This document shows, piece by piece, positions 8,914 through 19,172 of a DNA stretch of 64,000 bases. The position numbers were made by a program, and so were the translations under genes. The stretch covers positions 186,001 to 250,000 of the forward strand of contig NZ_CANKZC010000002.1 of NCBI RefSeq assembly GCF_947488565.1. Direction: 5' to 3'. The notes under the pieces were generated by a model that searched no databases, had not been told where the DNA came from, and saw nothing but the letters and a program-made list of their open reading frames with translations. Within the stretch, counting starts at the first letter, position 1. Each line of letters starts with the position of its first letter. The DNA comes from an uncultured Psychrobacter sp. Its GTDB lineage: Bacteria; Pseudomonadota; Gammaproteobacteria; Pseudomonadales; Moraxellaceae.

Positions 8914-9666
8914 ATGAGTACCCCGTTTAAAGATGTTGCCGCTGAACATGCGGTGTTTAATACCAAAGCCCGCCAGCGTATTCAACAGACTGAATTTATG
9001 ACGTCGGCGCCTACTTTTCGTCTTTGTCCGCCAGATATCGGACTAGAAGTCGCGTTTGCAGGACGCTCAAATGCGGGTAAGTCCTCGGCTATCAATGCGT
9101 TAACCAACCAGCGTCAGCTTGCCCGCTCGTCTAAAACGCCAGGGCGTACACAAATGATAAACTTTTTTAGCATTGGTGATACCAACAGACGCTTGGTTGA
9201 CTTACCAGGCTATGGTTATGCAGCTGTCCCGCTTGAGATGAAAAAAGAATGGCAGGTAGAGTTAGAAGAGTATCTGGTATCACGCTCAAGTCTTGCAGGT
9301 TTAGTGCTGATGACAGATATTCGCCATCCTCTTAAGTTCTTTGATGAGCAGATGCTACATTGGGCTAAAGATGGCGAGTTGCCTGTCCATATCTTATTGA
9401 CTAAGGCAGACAAACTCAAATATGGGGCATCAAAAAATGCCTTACTTAATACTCGTCAAGCTCTCAAAAAACTGGGGTTAAACTGTACTATTCAGCTGTT
9501 TTCTGCACTAAGAAAAGAAGGCCTTGATGAGCTGGCAGGCGTGATGGGCAAATGGTACGATTACAAACTTGATGATGACAAGCTGGTTGAGTCAGATCTT
9601 CAGTCGCTCCCTGCTACTCAGCTAGACGCTGAACCACAGGATGTTAAGTCACAAGATAGTCAGTAA
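8914..9666 (+). CDS. engB: Ribosome biogenesis GTPase EngB (YihA/YsxC)
   Basis: A 250-residue TRAFAC-class GTPase needed for large-subunit assembly. G1 GRSNAGKSS, the switch region [14 protein letters not shown]3 DLPGYGYA, G4 TKAD and G5 SAL are all present in the EngB order. A roughly 35-residue acidic, Gln/Asp-rich tail extends past the core. The ATG at 8914 (MSTPFKDV) is preferred over an upstream TTG at 8893; neither has a strong ribosome site. Monocistronic, with a terminator directly after. Confidence 0.94.
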   Translation: MSTPFKDVAAEHAVFNTKARQRIQQTEFMTSAPTFRLCPPDIGLEVAFAGRSNAGKSSAINALTNQRQLARSSKTPGRTQMINFFSIGDTNRRLVDLPGYGYAAVPLEMKKEWQVELEEYLVSRSSLAGLVLMTDIRHPLKFFDEQMLHWAKDGELPVHILLTKADKLKYGASKNALLNTRQALKKLGLNCTIQLFSALRKEGLDELAGVMGKWYDYKLDDDKLVESDLQSLPATQLDAEPQDVKSQDSQ

Positions 9667-9696
9667 GATGCTGAATAACCATCATCTGCATAAGTT

Positions 9697-9736
9697 AAAA
9701 AAGGGTTTATCACAATTATTGATAAACCCTTTTTTG
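9697..9736. terminator. Bidirectional terminator between engB and the HAD gene
   Basis: Long stem AAAAAGGGTTTATCA pairing with TGATAAACCCTTTTTT around a short AT loop. A- and T-runs on both sides fit convergent use. Confidence 0.92.
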
Positions 9737-9754
9737 TTCATCATGTCTTTTATT

Positions 9755-10423
9755 TTAACCACATAGTAGCTCTGTTAAAGCTTGGGGCGTATCAACTTGA
9801 TAAGTCGGCTGCTGAGCGGCGAGCTCTTTATTGGTTGCCGTACCATAATCTACAGCAATACTGGTCATACCAAGCTTGTTCGCCATTTGAATATCATAAA
9901 TACTATCACCGATAAATACAGCTTTAGATATACTTTGCTGCGTATGCTCTAAGATATCGGTCAGCATTTGCGGGTTGGGTTTGGAGCCTGACTCGTCCGC
10001 ACAGCGAGTTATTTCAAAGTAATGCTGGCTAGCAGAGGCGGTAAGCACCCTATCAAGACCTCGTCTTTTTTTACCCGTCGCTACAGCCAATTTGCGGCCT
10101 TGCTGCTGCAACGCTTGTAGCATACTTTCTATGGGAGTAAAAAACGGTGTACGGTGACTGTTAGGAATATAATAGTCAGCATAGCTTTGTTGAATGGCAA
10201 GCTTTTGTGACTCACTCGCTTGCGGATATAAAATCTCAATACCATTCATTAAACTCAGTCCGATAATGTCTTTGACTGCTTGATCAGTGGTGCAAAAACC
10301 ATGCGCCTCTCCGGCGACATGCATGGACTCAACGATCAAACCGATCGAATCCATCAAAGTACCATCCCAATCAAAGATAACCAACGTCTTATCTGCTAAG
10401 CGATGATTAGACTGTTTACTCAT
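9755..10423 (-). CDS. HAD-superfamily phosphatase, phosphoglycolate-phosphatase-like
   Basis: A 222-residue HAD subfamily IA hydrolase. Motif I DWDGTLMDS carries the nucleophile Asp, motif II VATGKKRRG the Thr, then a Lys in GSKPNPQML, and motif IV FIGDSIYDIQMA has the metal-binding acids. The helical cap lies between motifs I and II. It lies directly downstream of rluC, a pairing also seen in Pseudomonas and Acinetobacter. Substrate is unknown; phosphoglycolate is a guess from similarity. AAGG precedes the ATG. Confidence 0.85.
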   Translation of the reverse strand: MSKQSNHRLADKTLVIFDWDGTLMDSIGLIVESMHVAGEAHGFCTTDQAVKDIIGLSLMNGIEILYPQASESQKLAIQQSYADYYIPNSHRTPFFTPIESMLQALQQQGRKLAVATGKKRRGLDRVLTASASQHYFEITRCADESGSKPNPQMLTDILEHTQQSISKAVFIGDSIYDIQMANKLGMTSIAVDYGTATNKELAAQQPTYQVDTPQALTELLCG

Positions 10424-10507
10424 AAATTTACCTTAGCGCACGGCAATAAACCAAAAATTCGATGTCAATACATTAGTAGTCAATACATTAATATACAGGG
10501 GTTAAGT

Positions 10508-11548
10508 TTATTCTGGCATTGTGGTTTGCTCCGGCATCCAGTCTGCCATATCATCTGGTAACGGGGCGGTAATGATTTTATAGCCTGGAATATCTAGTCG
10601 CCATGCGTGCAAGCACAAGCGATGAACGCCTGATTTATCATGCACATTATACTTGTCATCCCCTAAGATCGCATGACCGATATGGGCCAAATGTACACGG
10701 ATTTGGTGCGTGCGCCCTGTTAATGGCTTGGCTTCAATCAAGCTGACTGGCTGACCTGCCAGTATAAAACGGCTATGTACGATGATATCCGTTTGGCTAT
10801 CTTTAGATTGCGAGTCCTGATTTTGTGAGGTACTGCCATCCACTTTGACACGGCGCTCACCATTCGCGAGCGTGTAACGTAACAGTGGGGCATCAATACG
10901 TTGCTCATTAAGAGCAGGCTGCCCTTTTGCCAGACATAGATAGTGCTTTTGAATGGTTTTGTCGACCAGATGCTGCTGCAGCACTTTAAGTGTTGAGCGC
11001 TTCTTAGAAATCATAAGCAGGCCTGAGGTGTCTTTATCAATGCGATGAATCAGCTCTAGGTACTTTTTACCAGTCACCTCACGCATGGCCTCGATAACAC
11101 CAAAGTCAAGACCACTACCGCCATGTACTGCGATACCAGACGGCTTATTGAGCACCAGCAGCCCATCATCTTCATACACTATGCGCGCTAATAGGCTCTT
11201 AGCAAACTCAGTACTAATGATGGGTTTTTCGCGGGTTGCCAACTGAATAGGTGCGATACGTACGACATCGTCGCGCTCTACTCTATCATGTGCTTTGCAG
11301 CGCTTATTGTTCACACGAACTTCATCTGACCGTATCATTTTATAAATATGAGACTTTGGCAGCCCTTTTAAGCGGTTTAGTAAAAAGTTATCTAAACGCT
11401 GGTCATGCTGATGGCGAGTAACTTCAAGGTAGTTAACCTTTCCAAAGTTGCTAATTTCATCATCAGCGCTTTGTGGGCGCGTCCTGCTATTGAATATTGC
11501 TGGAGCTTCATGAGTAGGTGCATCGTCAGTCATTTTGGAATTTGTCAT
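10508..11548 (-). CDS. rluC: 23S rRNA pseudouridine synthase RluC
   Basis: A 346-residue RluA-family enzyme. The S4 RNA-binding domain (LDNFLLNRLKGLPKSHIYKMI) precedes the catalytic domain with HRIDKDTSGLL, whose Asp171 is the catalytic residue, and ends with GRTHQIRVHLAHIGHAILGDDKY. RluC modifies three uridines in 23S rRNA (955, 2504, 2580 in E. coli numbering). It is divergent from rne, the conserved neighbourhood that favours RluC over RluD or RluA. A Ser/Gln/Asp-rich insert (about residues 238-250) interrupts the catalytic domain. Confidence 0.92.
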   Translation of the reverse strand: MTNSKMTDDAPTHEAPAIFNSRTRPQSADDEISNFGKVNYLEVTRHQHDQRLDNFLLNRLKGLPKSHIYKMIRSDEVRVNNKRCKAHDRVERDDVVRIAPIQLATREKPIISTEFAKSLLARIVYEDDGLLVLNKPSGIAVHGGSGLDFGVIEAMREVTGKKYLELIHRIDKDTSGLLMISKKRSTLKVLQQHLVDKTIQKHYLCLAKGQPALNEQRIDAPLLRYTLANGERRVKVDGSTSQNQDSQSKDSQTDIIVHSRFILAGQPVSLIEAKPLTGRTHQIRVHLAHIGHAILGDDKYNVHDKSGVHRLCLHAWRLDIPGYKIITAPLPDDMADWMPEQTTMPE

Positions 11549-12676
11549 TTTTAGTTAGGTATTTACACAAAGATTTGTTATAGTTTACCATGTTGAGCGC
11601 CAATTAAGCAGAGACTAAGACAATAATCGTTATTGTCTTAAACAACTTATTGTTATCATTATTACTGGCTAGTAATGAGTTGATCTGGCGATTTTTGCAC
11701 GCATCATCTACTTTCAGGACATCCTGCTCAGTAACGTCTGGCGTGGTGTCCAATAAAAGGTATTTATACCAAATTAATCGCTTCGGTGATAATGGCAAAC
11801 ATGCTAAATTATCAAGCGGTAATAGAACACAACTACTCATTAACACACGGCCATGACTTGATTTTTTAATCATTGGGTTGGTGTAGCTGGGTAAGTAATG
11901 TTAATCCGATGTTGAGAGTTTACAGCTGCCTGAATATTGGCGGTCAAACAGATAAAATGATTGTCATACAAACAATGTATACCCCACCGAGCTTGTAAGC
12001 CGGTTACCTATTCTGTTTGCCAAGTACGCCCCGCTGAATAACGGTGCAGTGGCACTTTTAACTTAAGATTCTAAGACAGTTAGATGTTATAAAATAATAG
12101 ATAGATAAAATCATTGAATTAATTTGAGCTGATATTAAGACGTTCGCTAGTGTTAACAGTTTAGACAAAATGGCGAATGAATTGTGACTTTGTGGTGAGT
12201 GCTTGGATACCCTTACAAAGTAAACCAAGTACGCTTTATATGTCAATAATCTTTGTAAAACCTACCATAGCAATGTGTTAGGTACTAGCCTTGAAACCAG
12301 TATGGGATGATTGGCATTAGATCATGTTACAGCCCTACACTCTGTATCAAAATTACTTAGAACGATTATTTTAGTCACTTTAAACACAGTCGTTAAAATT
12401 CGAACCAACGATCAGCGACGATGACCTTTTAATTCGATACCTGTATTTATCTGAGCAGTACGCTCGCCCTACATCTACTAACTTTTAGTATTAGCATGAC
12501 TTATCATCGCCACTTTACTTTGATTATATTTATGTTGTTTGCTGTCCATTTGGCAGCCTGAATAATCTGTTGGTGCTTTTTATCATTAAAGCTGCTTGAT
12601 ATTAGACTTTTTACTCAGAACCACTCAATATAATAGCCCTTCTTGTCATTGTCCTGTGCACTCATAGGATAATAGT
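11549..12676. other. 1.1-kb gene-free region between rluC and rne
   Basis: No convincing gene. A minus-strand frame at 11604-11873 (89 codons) has no recognisable composition or ribosome site. The right part probably includes a long rne 5' leader, which in E. coli mediates RNase E autoregulation. A TATAAT occurs at 12629-12634, about 43 bp before the rne ATG, but with no good -35. A perfect palindrome lies at 11616-11640. Confidence 0.5.
11616..11640. repeat. Perfect 11-bp inverted repeat upstream of rluC
   Basis: TAAGACAATAA and its exact complement TTATTGTCTTA surround TCG, 68 bp upstream of the rluC start. No T-run follows on either strand, so an operator or mRNA hairpin is likelier than a terminator. 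Confidence 0.6.
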
Positions 12677-15600
12677 ATGAAACGCATTTTGATTAACGCC
12701 ACTCAAAACGAAGAAATTCGTGTCGCTTTGTGTAAAGGCAATCATCTCTACGATTTTGATTTAGAAAACCGTACCCGCGAGCAAAAAAAATCCAACATTT
12801 ATAAAGGTCATGTCACCCGTGTCGAACCATCACTTGAGGCTGTATTCGTTGAATACGGTTCACAGCGTCAAGGGTTTTTGCCTATTCGTGAAATCTCTAC
12901 CGAATACTTAAGTGGCAACCCACGTGATGAAAACATCAAAAAGCTTATCAAAGAAGGCGATGAGCTGATCGTCCAAGTTGAAAAAGAAGAGCGGGGCAAT
13001 AAAGGCGCGGCTCTCTCCACGTATGTCTCGCTCGCTGGTCGTTATTTGGTACTGATGCCCAATAACCCTCGTGGTGGTGGTATTTCGCGTCAAATCTCGG
13101 GCAAATTACGCGAAGATATGAAGCGTATGCTTGCCAACCTTGATTTACCTAAAGGTATGAGTGTCATCATTCGTACTGCAGGTATTGGTAAGACTCAAGA
13201 AGATCTGCAACATGACCTAAATCATCTGCTCAATATTTGGCAAGCCATTCAAGAACAAAATAAAAAATACCCATCACCGCGTCTGGTTCATCAAGAAGCA
13301 GGTGTAGTGACGCGTGCAGTACGTGATTATCTGCGTGATGATATTGCTGAGATTTGGATTGATAACGAAAACGCTTACATTGAAGCGGCAGGATTTATCG
13401 ATGCAGTGATGCCAACACAAGCGGACAAACTACGTAAATATACCGACTACGAGCCGATGTTCGCACGCTTTAATATCGAAAAACAGATCGAGACCGCTTA
13501 TCAGCGCGAAGTACGCCTGCCATCTGGTGGCTCGATCGTCATTGACCAAACTGAAGCGTTGGTATCAATCGATATCAACTCGGCTAAATCTACTAAAGGT
13601 TCAGACGTCGCTGAAACTGCCTACCATACCAACTTAGAAGCAGCTGATGAAATCGCTCGCCAATTGCGTCTGCGTGATATGGGCGGCTTGATTGTCATTG
13701 ATTTCATTGACATGAATGACAATAAGCACCAAAAAGAAGTCGAAAAACGTCTGGTTGATGCGACCAAATATGACCGCGCTCGTGTCCAGTTCGGAGAGAT
13801 ATCTAAGTTTGGTTTGATGGAGATGAGTCGTCAACGTCTACGCCCATCGTTAGAAGAGTCTACCGGCTATATTTGCCCGCGCTGTCATGGCAACGGTATG
13901 ATTCGTGATCTGCGCTCTTTATCATTGTCTATCATGCGCCAAATCGAGCAAATCGCTCTAAAAGAACGTCAAGGTGAAGTACAAGCAGAAGTACCAACTG
14001 ATATTGCCGCATTTATCTTAAATGAAAAACGTGACAGCTTGGTTTATCTTGAACAAGATAGCGGGACACGTATTACTATTTTGCCACACGCTCACCTAGA
14101 GTCACCCAATTTTAAATTGCACTTTAATCGTGATGGTTTTGCACCGACGAGCTATGAGCGTATCACCGATACGCAGCAACAAGAACATAGCGACCTTGGT
14201 TATGACGTTGACTGGCAAACATCAGAAAAAGAACGTCCTGAGCAGCAGCCTACCCGTCAGCCGCGTAAATCAGCTGATAACAAAAGTAGCCCAGACAATC
14301 GTGCAAGCAATCAAAGTAACGGACGCGCGTCATCATCGAATGTAGGCCAAAATAGCCATCGAAACAATGGCTCAAATAACGAACCAAAAAATACCGACAA
14401 CCATCAGCATACTGACAATACGCAAGTAAGTACGCAAGTCTCCTCAGCGCGTGCTACCACAGACAATATTGCACAGAGCAAGCAACAGGTCTCTACTGCG
14501 CAGCCAAAAGCCGTTGCTTGGCTGTCTAATCTGTTTGCGCAGGCGCCGCAAGCACAGACTGCAAACAGCGTTAGTAGTCGTGATGCCGCTGAAGCTATTG
14601 AGGCATTAGTCAATACTGGAGCGCAAAGCTTAGGTTCGTTTGGGCAAGTGGATCGTACAGCGTTAGATAACAGCCAGCGCTCATCAAATCAAAGTGATGA
14701 TCCGCAAAATGCACGTCAGCAAGACGATAACAATACTCAAAGTGGCACTCAATCGTCAAAGCAAAGTGCGCTTGATAACGACAAAAAAGAGAGTCACAGC
14801 GACGATAGAAGAAAGCGCAAGTCACGCAAATCAAAATCTTCTAAATCGCGTCAAAGAAAAGATCAGCGCGATGACAACGATAGCGTAAATAATGGTACAG
14901 ATAGTACCAGCAACAATAAACAGTCTGATACGCAAGATGCAGGTGAACGCGATAACAAGCGCGCCAATGATCGTAACGGCAATCGTCAAGACAGTCGTCA
15001 AGATAATCGCCAGAACAATCAAAATGATAATGGGCGTACAGAAGATAGTACTTCGAGCGAGCAGTCACGTACGAAACGCAAGCCTCATAGCCAGCGCAAC
15101 TCACGCGGTAAGCTTGAACGCGGGCAAACCTTAACAGCTGACGATAATACCAAGCAGCATAATCAGCAATCTGCTGCTAGTACAGCAAAAGGTAAATCAC
15201 AGGCGCATGCTCAGCGCGACCAAGACCCCAATGAAGTAGTATTACAGGTCAACGAAGCGCCGACTAAGAGCAAGGCTTCAGAAGTAGTACATCTTTCTTT
15301 GGACGACAGTAAATCGAGCCAAGCGTCGTCTAAAGCTATGGATACGCAAGAAGCTGGTCAGCAGACTGTCAATGACAAAGACAGGGCTGCCAAACAGCGT
15401 CATAAAGACCAGTCTGCGACAACATCTAAGTCAGAAGATCGCTCATCATCCGCCGCGAGTAGCGCTAAACCTACTGAAAGCTTAGTTGAGAGCAAGGCTC
15501 AAAGCGCCGAGTCAAAAGATAATTCATCTGATAGCACATCATCATTTGAAGAAAGTAAAGAAGTCGCTAATGCTAAGGCAACCTCTCAGCCATCGGCTCA

Positions 15601-16657
15601 AAAAGTAGCTTTAGAGCCAAAAGCAGCTAAAGCTAGCAGCGTACAATCTGCTGCTGATACTCAGCCAGCTGAAAACGATAAGGCTAAAAATGGTAATAAA
15701 GCTGATGTGAGAAGCAGTACAAATGAGGATGCAAAAGGTAGTAACGCCCTTGCGTTTACTCACGAGGCCTTATTTGCCGCTCGTTATGTGACTGCTGATA
15801 AGTTTGGTCAAGCAAGCAATGACCCACGTGTCGTCCGACGTCAGCGGCCAACACCAGTCGCTGAGACTAATACACAGGCCAGTCCTGCACCTGCTACCAT
15901 TCGCGGTACAGTTGGTGAGTTTATTCACGCAACGTTAGCAGATGCACAAAGCCGCTTGGCAGATAAAGGGGTTATCAGCTGCTTTATTCAAGCGATCGAA
16001 GCACATACGCAGCATACTGACATGACTAACATGACTAACATTGACACTAGTCATACAGACGATAGCCAAGACGAGGCTTTTGACTTTAGTAATTATGGTT
16101 ATCAGCCTTTAGATGCTGATTACTTAACTCGGTTTGATGCCATGACTCAAGCAGTGAGCCAATTTGCTACTGCGCAAGGCAAGACGGCGGTCGCACCGCA
16201 GGCTATTGGTCAACGTGCTAGTAACGATCCGCGTGGGCAGCATCCTGACTATCGTGCTCAAGAACAGCAGGCCACATTGAGCATTTCTGATGACCATCAA
16301 GTTGATGCTCATGAAACCGCAGCCGCTGCATTGGCCAGTGAAGTACAAGCTGACGACATCACTGTTGAGAGTGAACAGCTGTTAAAAGCAGATCAGGCGT
16401 TACTTGATGATAGCAAAGCTGCTGAGCATACCGATGCTACAAAAGAGGACAGCCAAGCAGCTAAATCAAAGACGACTATTGCCAGTTATAAAAACATGAT
16501 TGAGAGTGTCGCTGAGCAGCTGCTACCACAGACCGGTATGTTTAATTTGACCACGCCAAAGGTGCCAAAAGCGCGTAGTCGTAAACCAAAGTCTGAACAT
16601 ATAAAGCCTACGCAAGCTGAAAAGTCTGAAAATGACCACTCAAGTAGCGATAGTTGA
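12677..16657 (+). CDS. rne: Ribonuclease E with very long disordered C-terminal half
   Basis: A 1326-residue endoribonuclease that processes rRNA/tRNA and initiates mRNA decay. The N-terminal catalytic half has the S1 domain (~35-120), catalytic aspartates D299 (SIDINS) and D342 (IDFIDM), and the Zn-link CPRC at 400-403, each four residues short of the E. coli positions. The remaining ~800 residues are low-complexity, rich in Ser, Gln, Asn, Asp and Lys. A possible amphipathic membrane segment AVAWLSNLF lies at 612-620, a basic RNA-binding-like patch at ~711-733, and two ASNDPR motifs at 1046-1051 and 1181-1186. AGGA precedes the ATG. Much longer than E. coli RNase E (1061). Confidence 0.96.
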   Translation: MKRILINATQNEEIRVALCKGNHLYDFDLENRTREQKKSNIYKGHVTRVEPSLEAVFVEYGSQRQGFLPIREISTEYLSGNPRDENIKKLIKEGDELIVQVEKEERGNKGAALSTYVSLAGRYLVLMPNNPRGGGISRQISGKLREDMKRMLANLDLPKGMSVIIRTAGIGKTQEDLQHDLNHLLNIWQAIQEQNKKYPSPRLVHQEAGVVTRAVRDYLRDDIAEIWIDNENAYIEAAGFIDAVMPTQADKLRKYTDYEPMFARFNIEKQIETAYQREVRLPSGGSIVIDQTEALVSIDINSAKSTKGSDVAETAYHTNLEAADEIARQLRLRDMGGLIVIDFIDMNDNKHQKEVEKRLVDATKYDRARVQFGEISKFGLMEMSRQRLRPSLEESTGYICPRCHGNGMIRDLRSLSLSIMRQIEQIALKERQGEVQAEVPTDIAAFILNEKRDSLVYLEQDSGTRITILPHAHLESPNFKLHFNRDGFAPTSYERITDTQQQEHSDLGYDVDWQTSEKERPEQQPTRQPRKSADNKSSPDNRASNQSNGRASSSNVGQNSHRNNGSNNEPKNTDNHQHTDNTQVSTQVSSARATTDNIAQSKQQVSTAQPKAVAWLSNLFAQAPQAQTANSVSSRDAAEAIEALVNTGAQSLGSFGQVDRTALDNSQRSSNQSDDPQNARQQDDNNTQSGTQSSKQSALDNDKKESHSDDRRKRKSRKSKSSKSRQRKDQRDDNDSVNNGTDSTSNNKQSDTQDAGERDNKRANDRNGNRQDSRQDNRQNNQNDNGRTEDSTSSEQSRTKRKPHSQRNSRGKLERGQTLTADDNTKQHNQQSAASTAKGKSQAHAQRDQDPNEVVLQVNEAPTKSKASEVVHLSLDDSKSSQASSKAMDTQEAGQQTVNDKDRAAKQRHKDQSATTSKSEDRSSSAASSAKPTESLVESKAQSAESKDNSSDSTSSFEESKEVANAKATSQPSAQKVALEPKAAKASSVQSAADTQPAENDKAKNGNKADVRSSTNEDAKGSNALAFTHEALFAARYVTADKFGQASNDPRVVRRQRPTPVAETNTQASPAPATIRGTVGEFIHATLADAQSRLADKGVISCFIQAIEAHTQHTDMTNMTNIDTSHTDDSQDEAFDFSNYGYQPLDADYLTRFDAMTQAVSQFATAQGKTAVAPQAIGQRASNDPRGQHPDYRAQEQQATLSISDDHQVDAHETAAAALASEVQADDITVESEQLLKADQALLDDSKAAEHTDATKEDSQAAKSKTTIASYKNMIESVAEQLLPQTGMFNLTTPKVPKARSRKPKSEHIKPTQAEKSENDHSSSDS

Positions 16658-16719
16658 TTATTAGCCCTGATATAATTGTTATAACGCAACTGTTATAGTC
16701 ATCTTATATTCAATAATCT

Positions 16720-16757
16720 AAAAAGCCCCAAAGTTACCAGTAACTTTGGGGCTTTTT
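16720..16757. terminator. Bidirectional terminator between rne and yedI
   Basis: AAAAAGCCCCAAAGTTAC pairs with GTAACTTTGGGGCTTTTT around a short loop: a long perfect stem with A- and T-runs, serving both convergent genes. Confidence 0.93.
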
Positions 16758-16799
16758 AATGTTTATATAGTCACCAAATAGCGTTAGTGCTAGGAAGCT

Positions 16800-17720
16800 T
16801 CAATGAGCAGAAGCCCCATTACCGCGTAACTTATTAACCATCGTAAAGATAGCGACCACCACCGCACCAATAATAAAGCCTATCAAACCATTTAACAGCG
16901 CTGTCGTCACACTTTCAAAAATGCCGGTTAAGTCCGCCAGATCCTCTACTCCATGATGTAAAAAACTGATACCATGCACTAAAATACCGCCGCCCACTAA
17001 GAACATCGCCAACGTGCCAGCGATAGATAGAAACTTCATCAGTTTTGGTGCAGCTGCAAACATCACTTTACCAAGTTTTTGTTTAAAGCTACTTTCTTGT
17101 TCCATTAAATGCAAACCTGCATCGTCTATTTTGACAATACCGGCAACCAAACCATAGATACCAACCGTGATAGCAATCGCTAAAATAGACAGTACCAGAC
17201 TACGCTCTAACAATGTGGCACTCGCCGTCGACCCTAAAGCAATAACGATAATCTCTGCTGATAAGATAAAATCTGTACGGATAGCACCTTTTATTTTTTC
17301 TTTTTCGAACGCCACCAAATCCACGGTTTCATCGGCATTGGCGAGACGGCGCGCATTCTGTTCTTCATCATGCGGTAAAGCATGCGGCCAAAATCTATGA
17401 ATAACTTTTTCAGCGCCTTCATAAACCAAAAATAAGCCACCGCACATTAATAAAAAGGTTACCAATGGTGGATAAACGGCACTGATAAGCAGCGCAGCTG
17501 GCACTAAAATAAGTTTATTAACAAAGGAACCTTTTGCTACCGCCCAAACAACTGGCAACTCGCGATTGGCTTTGACACCGGTAACTTGCTCAGCGTTTAG
17601 CGCAAGATCGTCACCCAATACACCAGCGGTCTTTTTGGCCGCAACCTTAGTCATTACTGAAACATCATCTAATATCACACTGATATCATCAAGTAGGGTT
17701 AATAAACTGGCACCTGCCAT
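16800..17720 (-). CDS. yedI: DUF808 (YedI) inner-membrane protein
   Basis: A 306-residue multi-pass membrane protein starting MAGASLLTLLDDISVILDDV, followed by MTKVAAKKTAGVLGDDLALNAEQV, the conserved opening of the DUF808/YedI family. About seven hydrophobic segments follow, with the family's VHGISFLHHGVEDL segment near the C-terminus. Function is not established. AAGGAGAG precedes the ATG. It stands alone between a terminator and a 406-bp intergenic region. Confidence 0.88.
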   Translation of the reverse strand: MAGASLLTLLDDISVILDDVSVMTKVAAKKTAGVLGDDLALNAEQVTGVKANRELPVVWAVAKGSFVNKLILVPAALLISAVYPPLVTFLLMCGGLFLVYEGAEKVIHRFWPHALPHDEEQNARRLANADETVDLVAFEKEKIKGAIRTDFILSAEIIVIALGSTASATLLERSLVLSILAIAITVGIYGLVAGIVKIDDAGLHLMEQESSFKQKLGKVMFAAAPKLMKFLSIAGTLAMFLVGGGILVHGISFLHHGVEDLADLTGIFESVTTALLNGLIGFIIGAVVVAIFTMVNKLRGNGASAH

Positions 17721-18126
17721 GCTCTCTCCTTAGCGTAAAATCGCTCAAATGGTTAATAGATATTAAAGTTGATCATATTGATATGTCTTATTCACTGTAG
17801 CCTACTGAGCTACTGCAATATATAAAATAGTAGGAATGTAGCTTATTTTACTTTTTTGTTCACTCATCACCAAATTATTAGTTAAGTAAGTTTTGGTTTT
17901 GCCTGTGATTTATAAAAATATGTTAGTATATGGCACTTTATCACTATTTATGTTATGACTCACTGCTTACTTTATAATTGAGATGATTCGTCATCATAGC
18001 CAGAGTATTGTAGCTTAAAGTTTATTCGTTTGACTGCTCATGAATAAAGAGACTTATATCGTCTGTTTTTATATTGAGTTTTTATTACAATCATGATCAA
18101 GCGCGTCCGTTTATAGGAAATGCCGT
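17721..18126. other. Divergent intergenic region yedI/dsbC
   Basis: 406 bp, AT-rich, without a coding frame or clear hairpin. It should contain the promoters of both genes; none could be assigned with confidence. Confidence 0.45.
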
Positions 18127-18993
18127 ATGTCCTTACCCTCTGTATCTACTAGCCTAAAGTCTGCTAGCATGTTTAATCGTCGTCAACTCTCTCATGCCAT
18201 TATTGGTGCGCTACTAGTTACTGTGGCGACAGGCTGCTCGAACAATACTGCCGATACTACCAGCAAGACCAATGTGGTAAGTAGCACAAAGGCAAGTAGT
18301 ACAACCAGCACCTCCAAACCTGCTGTCGATAGTGATCAATCGGTCGTTACAGCGTTGCAATCGAACCTAGGAGCGTCTGGTATCGACGAAAAAATTGTCT
18401 CCGCAGTACCGACAGAGATGGATGGTATTTATTGGGTAACCGCTGAAGGGTTGCCAGCATTTTTTACTGATAAGTCAGGCAAACATATCATTCAAGGTCA
18501 GATCATCTCTGTCGGACAAGGCGAACCTGTCGATATTAGTGGTGCGTTAGTTGCTCGCACTGCGCAAGAGGCGCTCAAAGCTGTAGACAAAAAAGACATG
18601 ATCATTTATCCAGCTAAAGGCGAGACTAAGTCAGTAGTGTACTCTTTTACCGATGCTGATTGTCCTTACTGCACTAAATTGCATTCAGAAATGGATGAGC
18701 TTAATGCGCTAGGGATTGAGGTTCGTTACCTAGCTTGGCCTCGTAGCGAAGGAAGCATTCCCAAAATGGAAGCCATTTGGTGTAGTGAAGATCGCGTTGC
18801 GGCTATGAATCAGGCAAAATCAGGCGCCAATGTCATGGCTCCTAGCTGTGAGAGTCCAGTAAAAGAGCAAATAGAATTGGGCGCTCGCCTTGGTGTACGC
18901 GGAACGCCTGCCATCTTTACTGAATCTGGTCAGCAGATCGGTGGTTATCTGCCAGCTAAACAATTGGCACAAACAGCGATCGATGCCAGCTAA
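18127..18993 (+). CDS. dsbC: DsbC-family thiol:disulfide isomerase, probable lipoprotein
   Basis: A 288-residue periplasmic isomerase. The active site is CPYC at 179-182 (DADCPYCTKLH), with a cis-Pro segment RGTPAIFTESGQQIGGY and a second Cys pair (WCSED...APSCE) matching the structural disulfide of DsbC. An N-terminal dimerisation domain precedes it. The signal segment ends in VATGC, so Cys37 may be lipidated; soluble DsbC is the usual form. Residues ~38-65 are a Ser/Thr-rich linker. AGGAA supports this start. Adjacent to hom as in Pseudomonas, but with a terminator-like hairpin between. Confidence 0.9.
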   Translation: MSLPSVSTSLKSASMFNRRQLSHAIIGALLVTVATGCSNNTADTTSKTNVVSSTKASSTTSTSKPAVDSDQSVVTALQSNLGASGIDEKIVSAVPTEMDGIYWVTAEGLPAFFTDKSGKHIIQGQIISVGQGEPVDISGALVARTAQEALKAVDKKDMIIYPAKGETKSVVYSFTDADCPYCTKLHSEMDELNALGIEVRYLAWPRSEGSIPKMEAIWCSEDRVAAMNQAKSGANVMAPSCESPVKEQIELGARLGVRGTPAIFTESGQQIGGYLPAKQLAQTAIDAS

Positions 18994-19083
18994 TCGCCTA
19001 CTATAATATCATCGGCTTTAGCGACAGTCAGCTTAGGTAGACGTCACAATTGCTTGTCGGTATGATACGGTGAGATGCTATAT

Positions 19084-19131
19084 AAACATGGCTTTATTGG
19101 TAATAGTTAACGTTACAAGAGCCATGTTTTC
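19084..19131 (+). terminator. Probable dsbC terminator
   Basis: AACATGGCT pairs with AGCCATGTT across a 29-nt loop that contains its own short palindrome (GTTAAC). A TTTT run follows. It lies 90 bp past dsbC and 40 bp before hom. Confidence 0.6.
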
Positions 19132-19172
19132 ATCTTATATAATTTACTATCATTTAATTTTCTGAGGATACT

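Noticed and set aside
11604..11873. 89-codon minus-strand frame between rluC and rne
   Set aside because: No ribosome site, no recognisable composition or motif, and it spans the palindrome at 11616-11640; treated as chance.
14404..15134. Several frames of 60-90 codons within the rne tail on both strands
   Set aside because: They arise from the low-complexity coding sequence of RNase E and have no features of their own.
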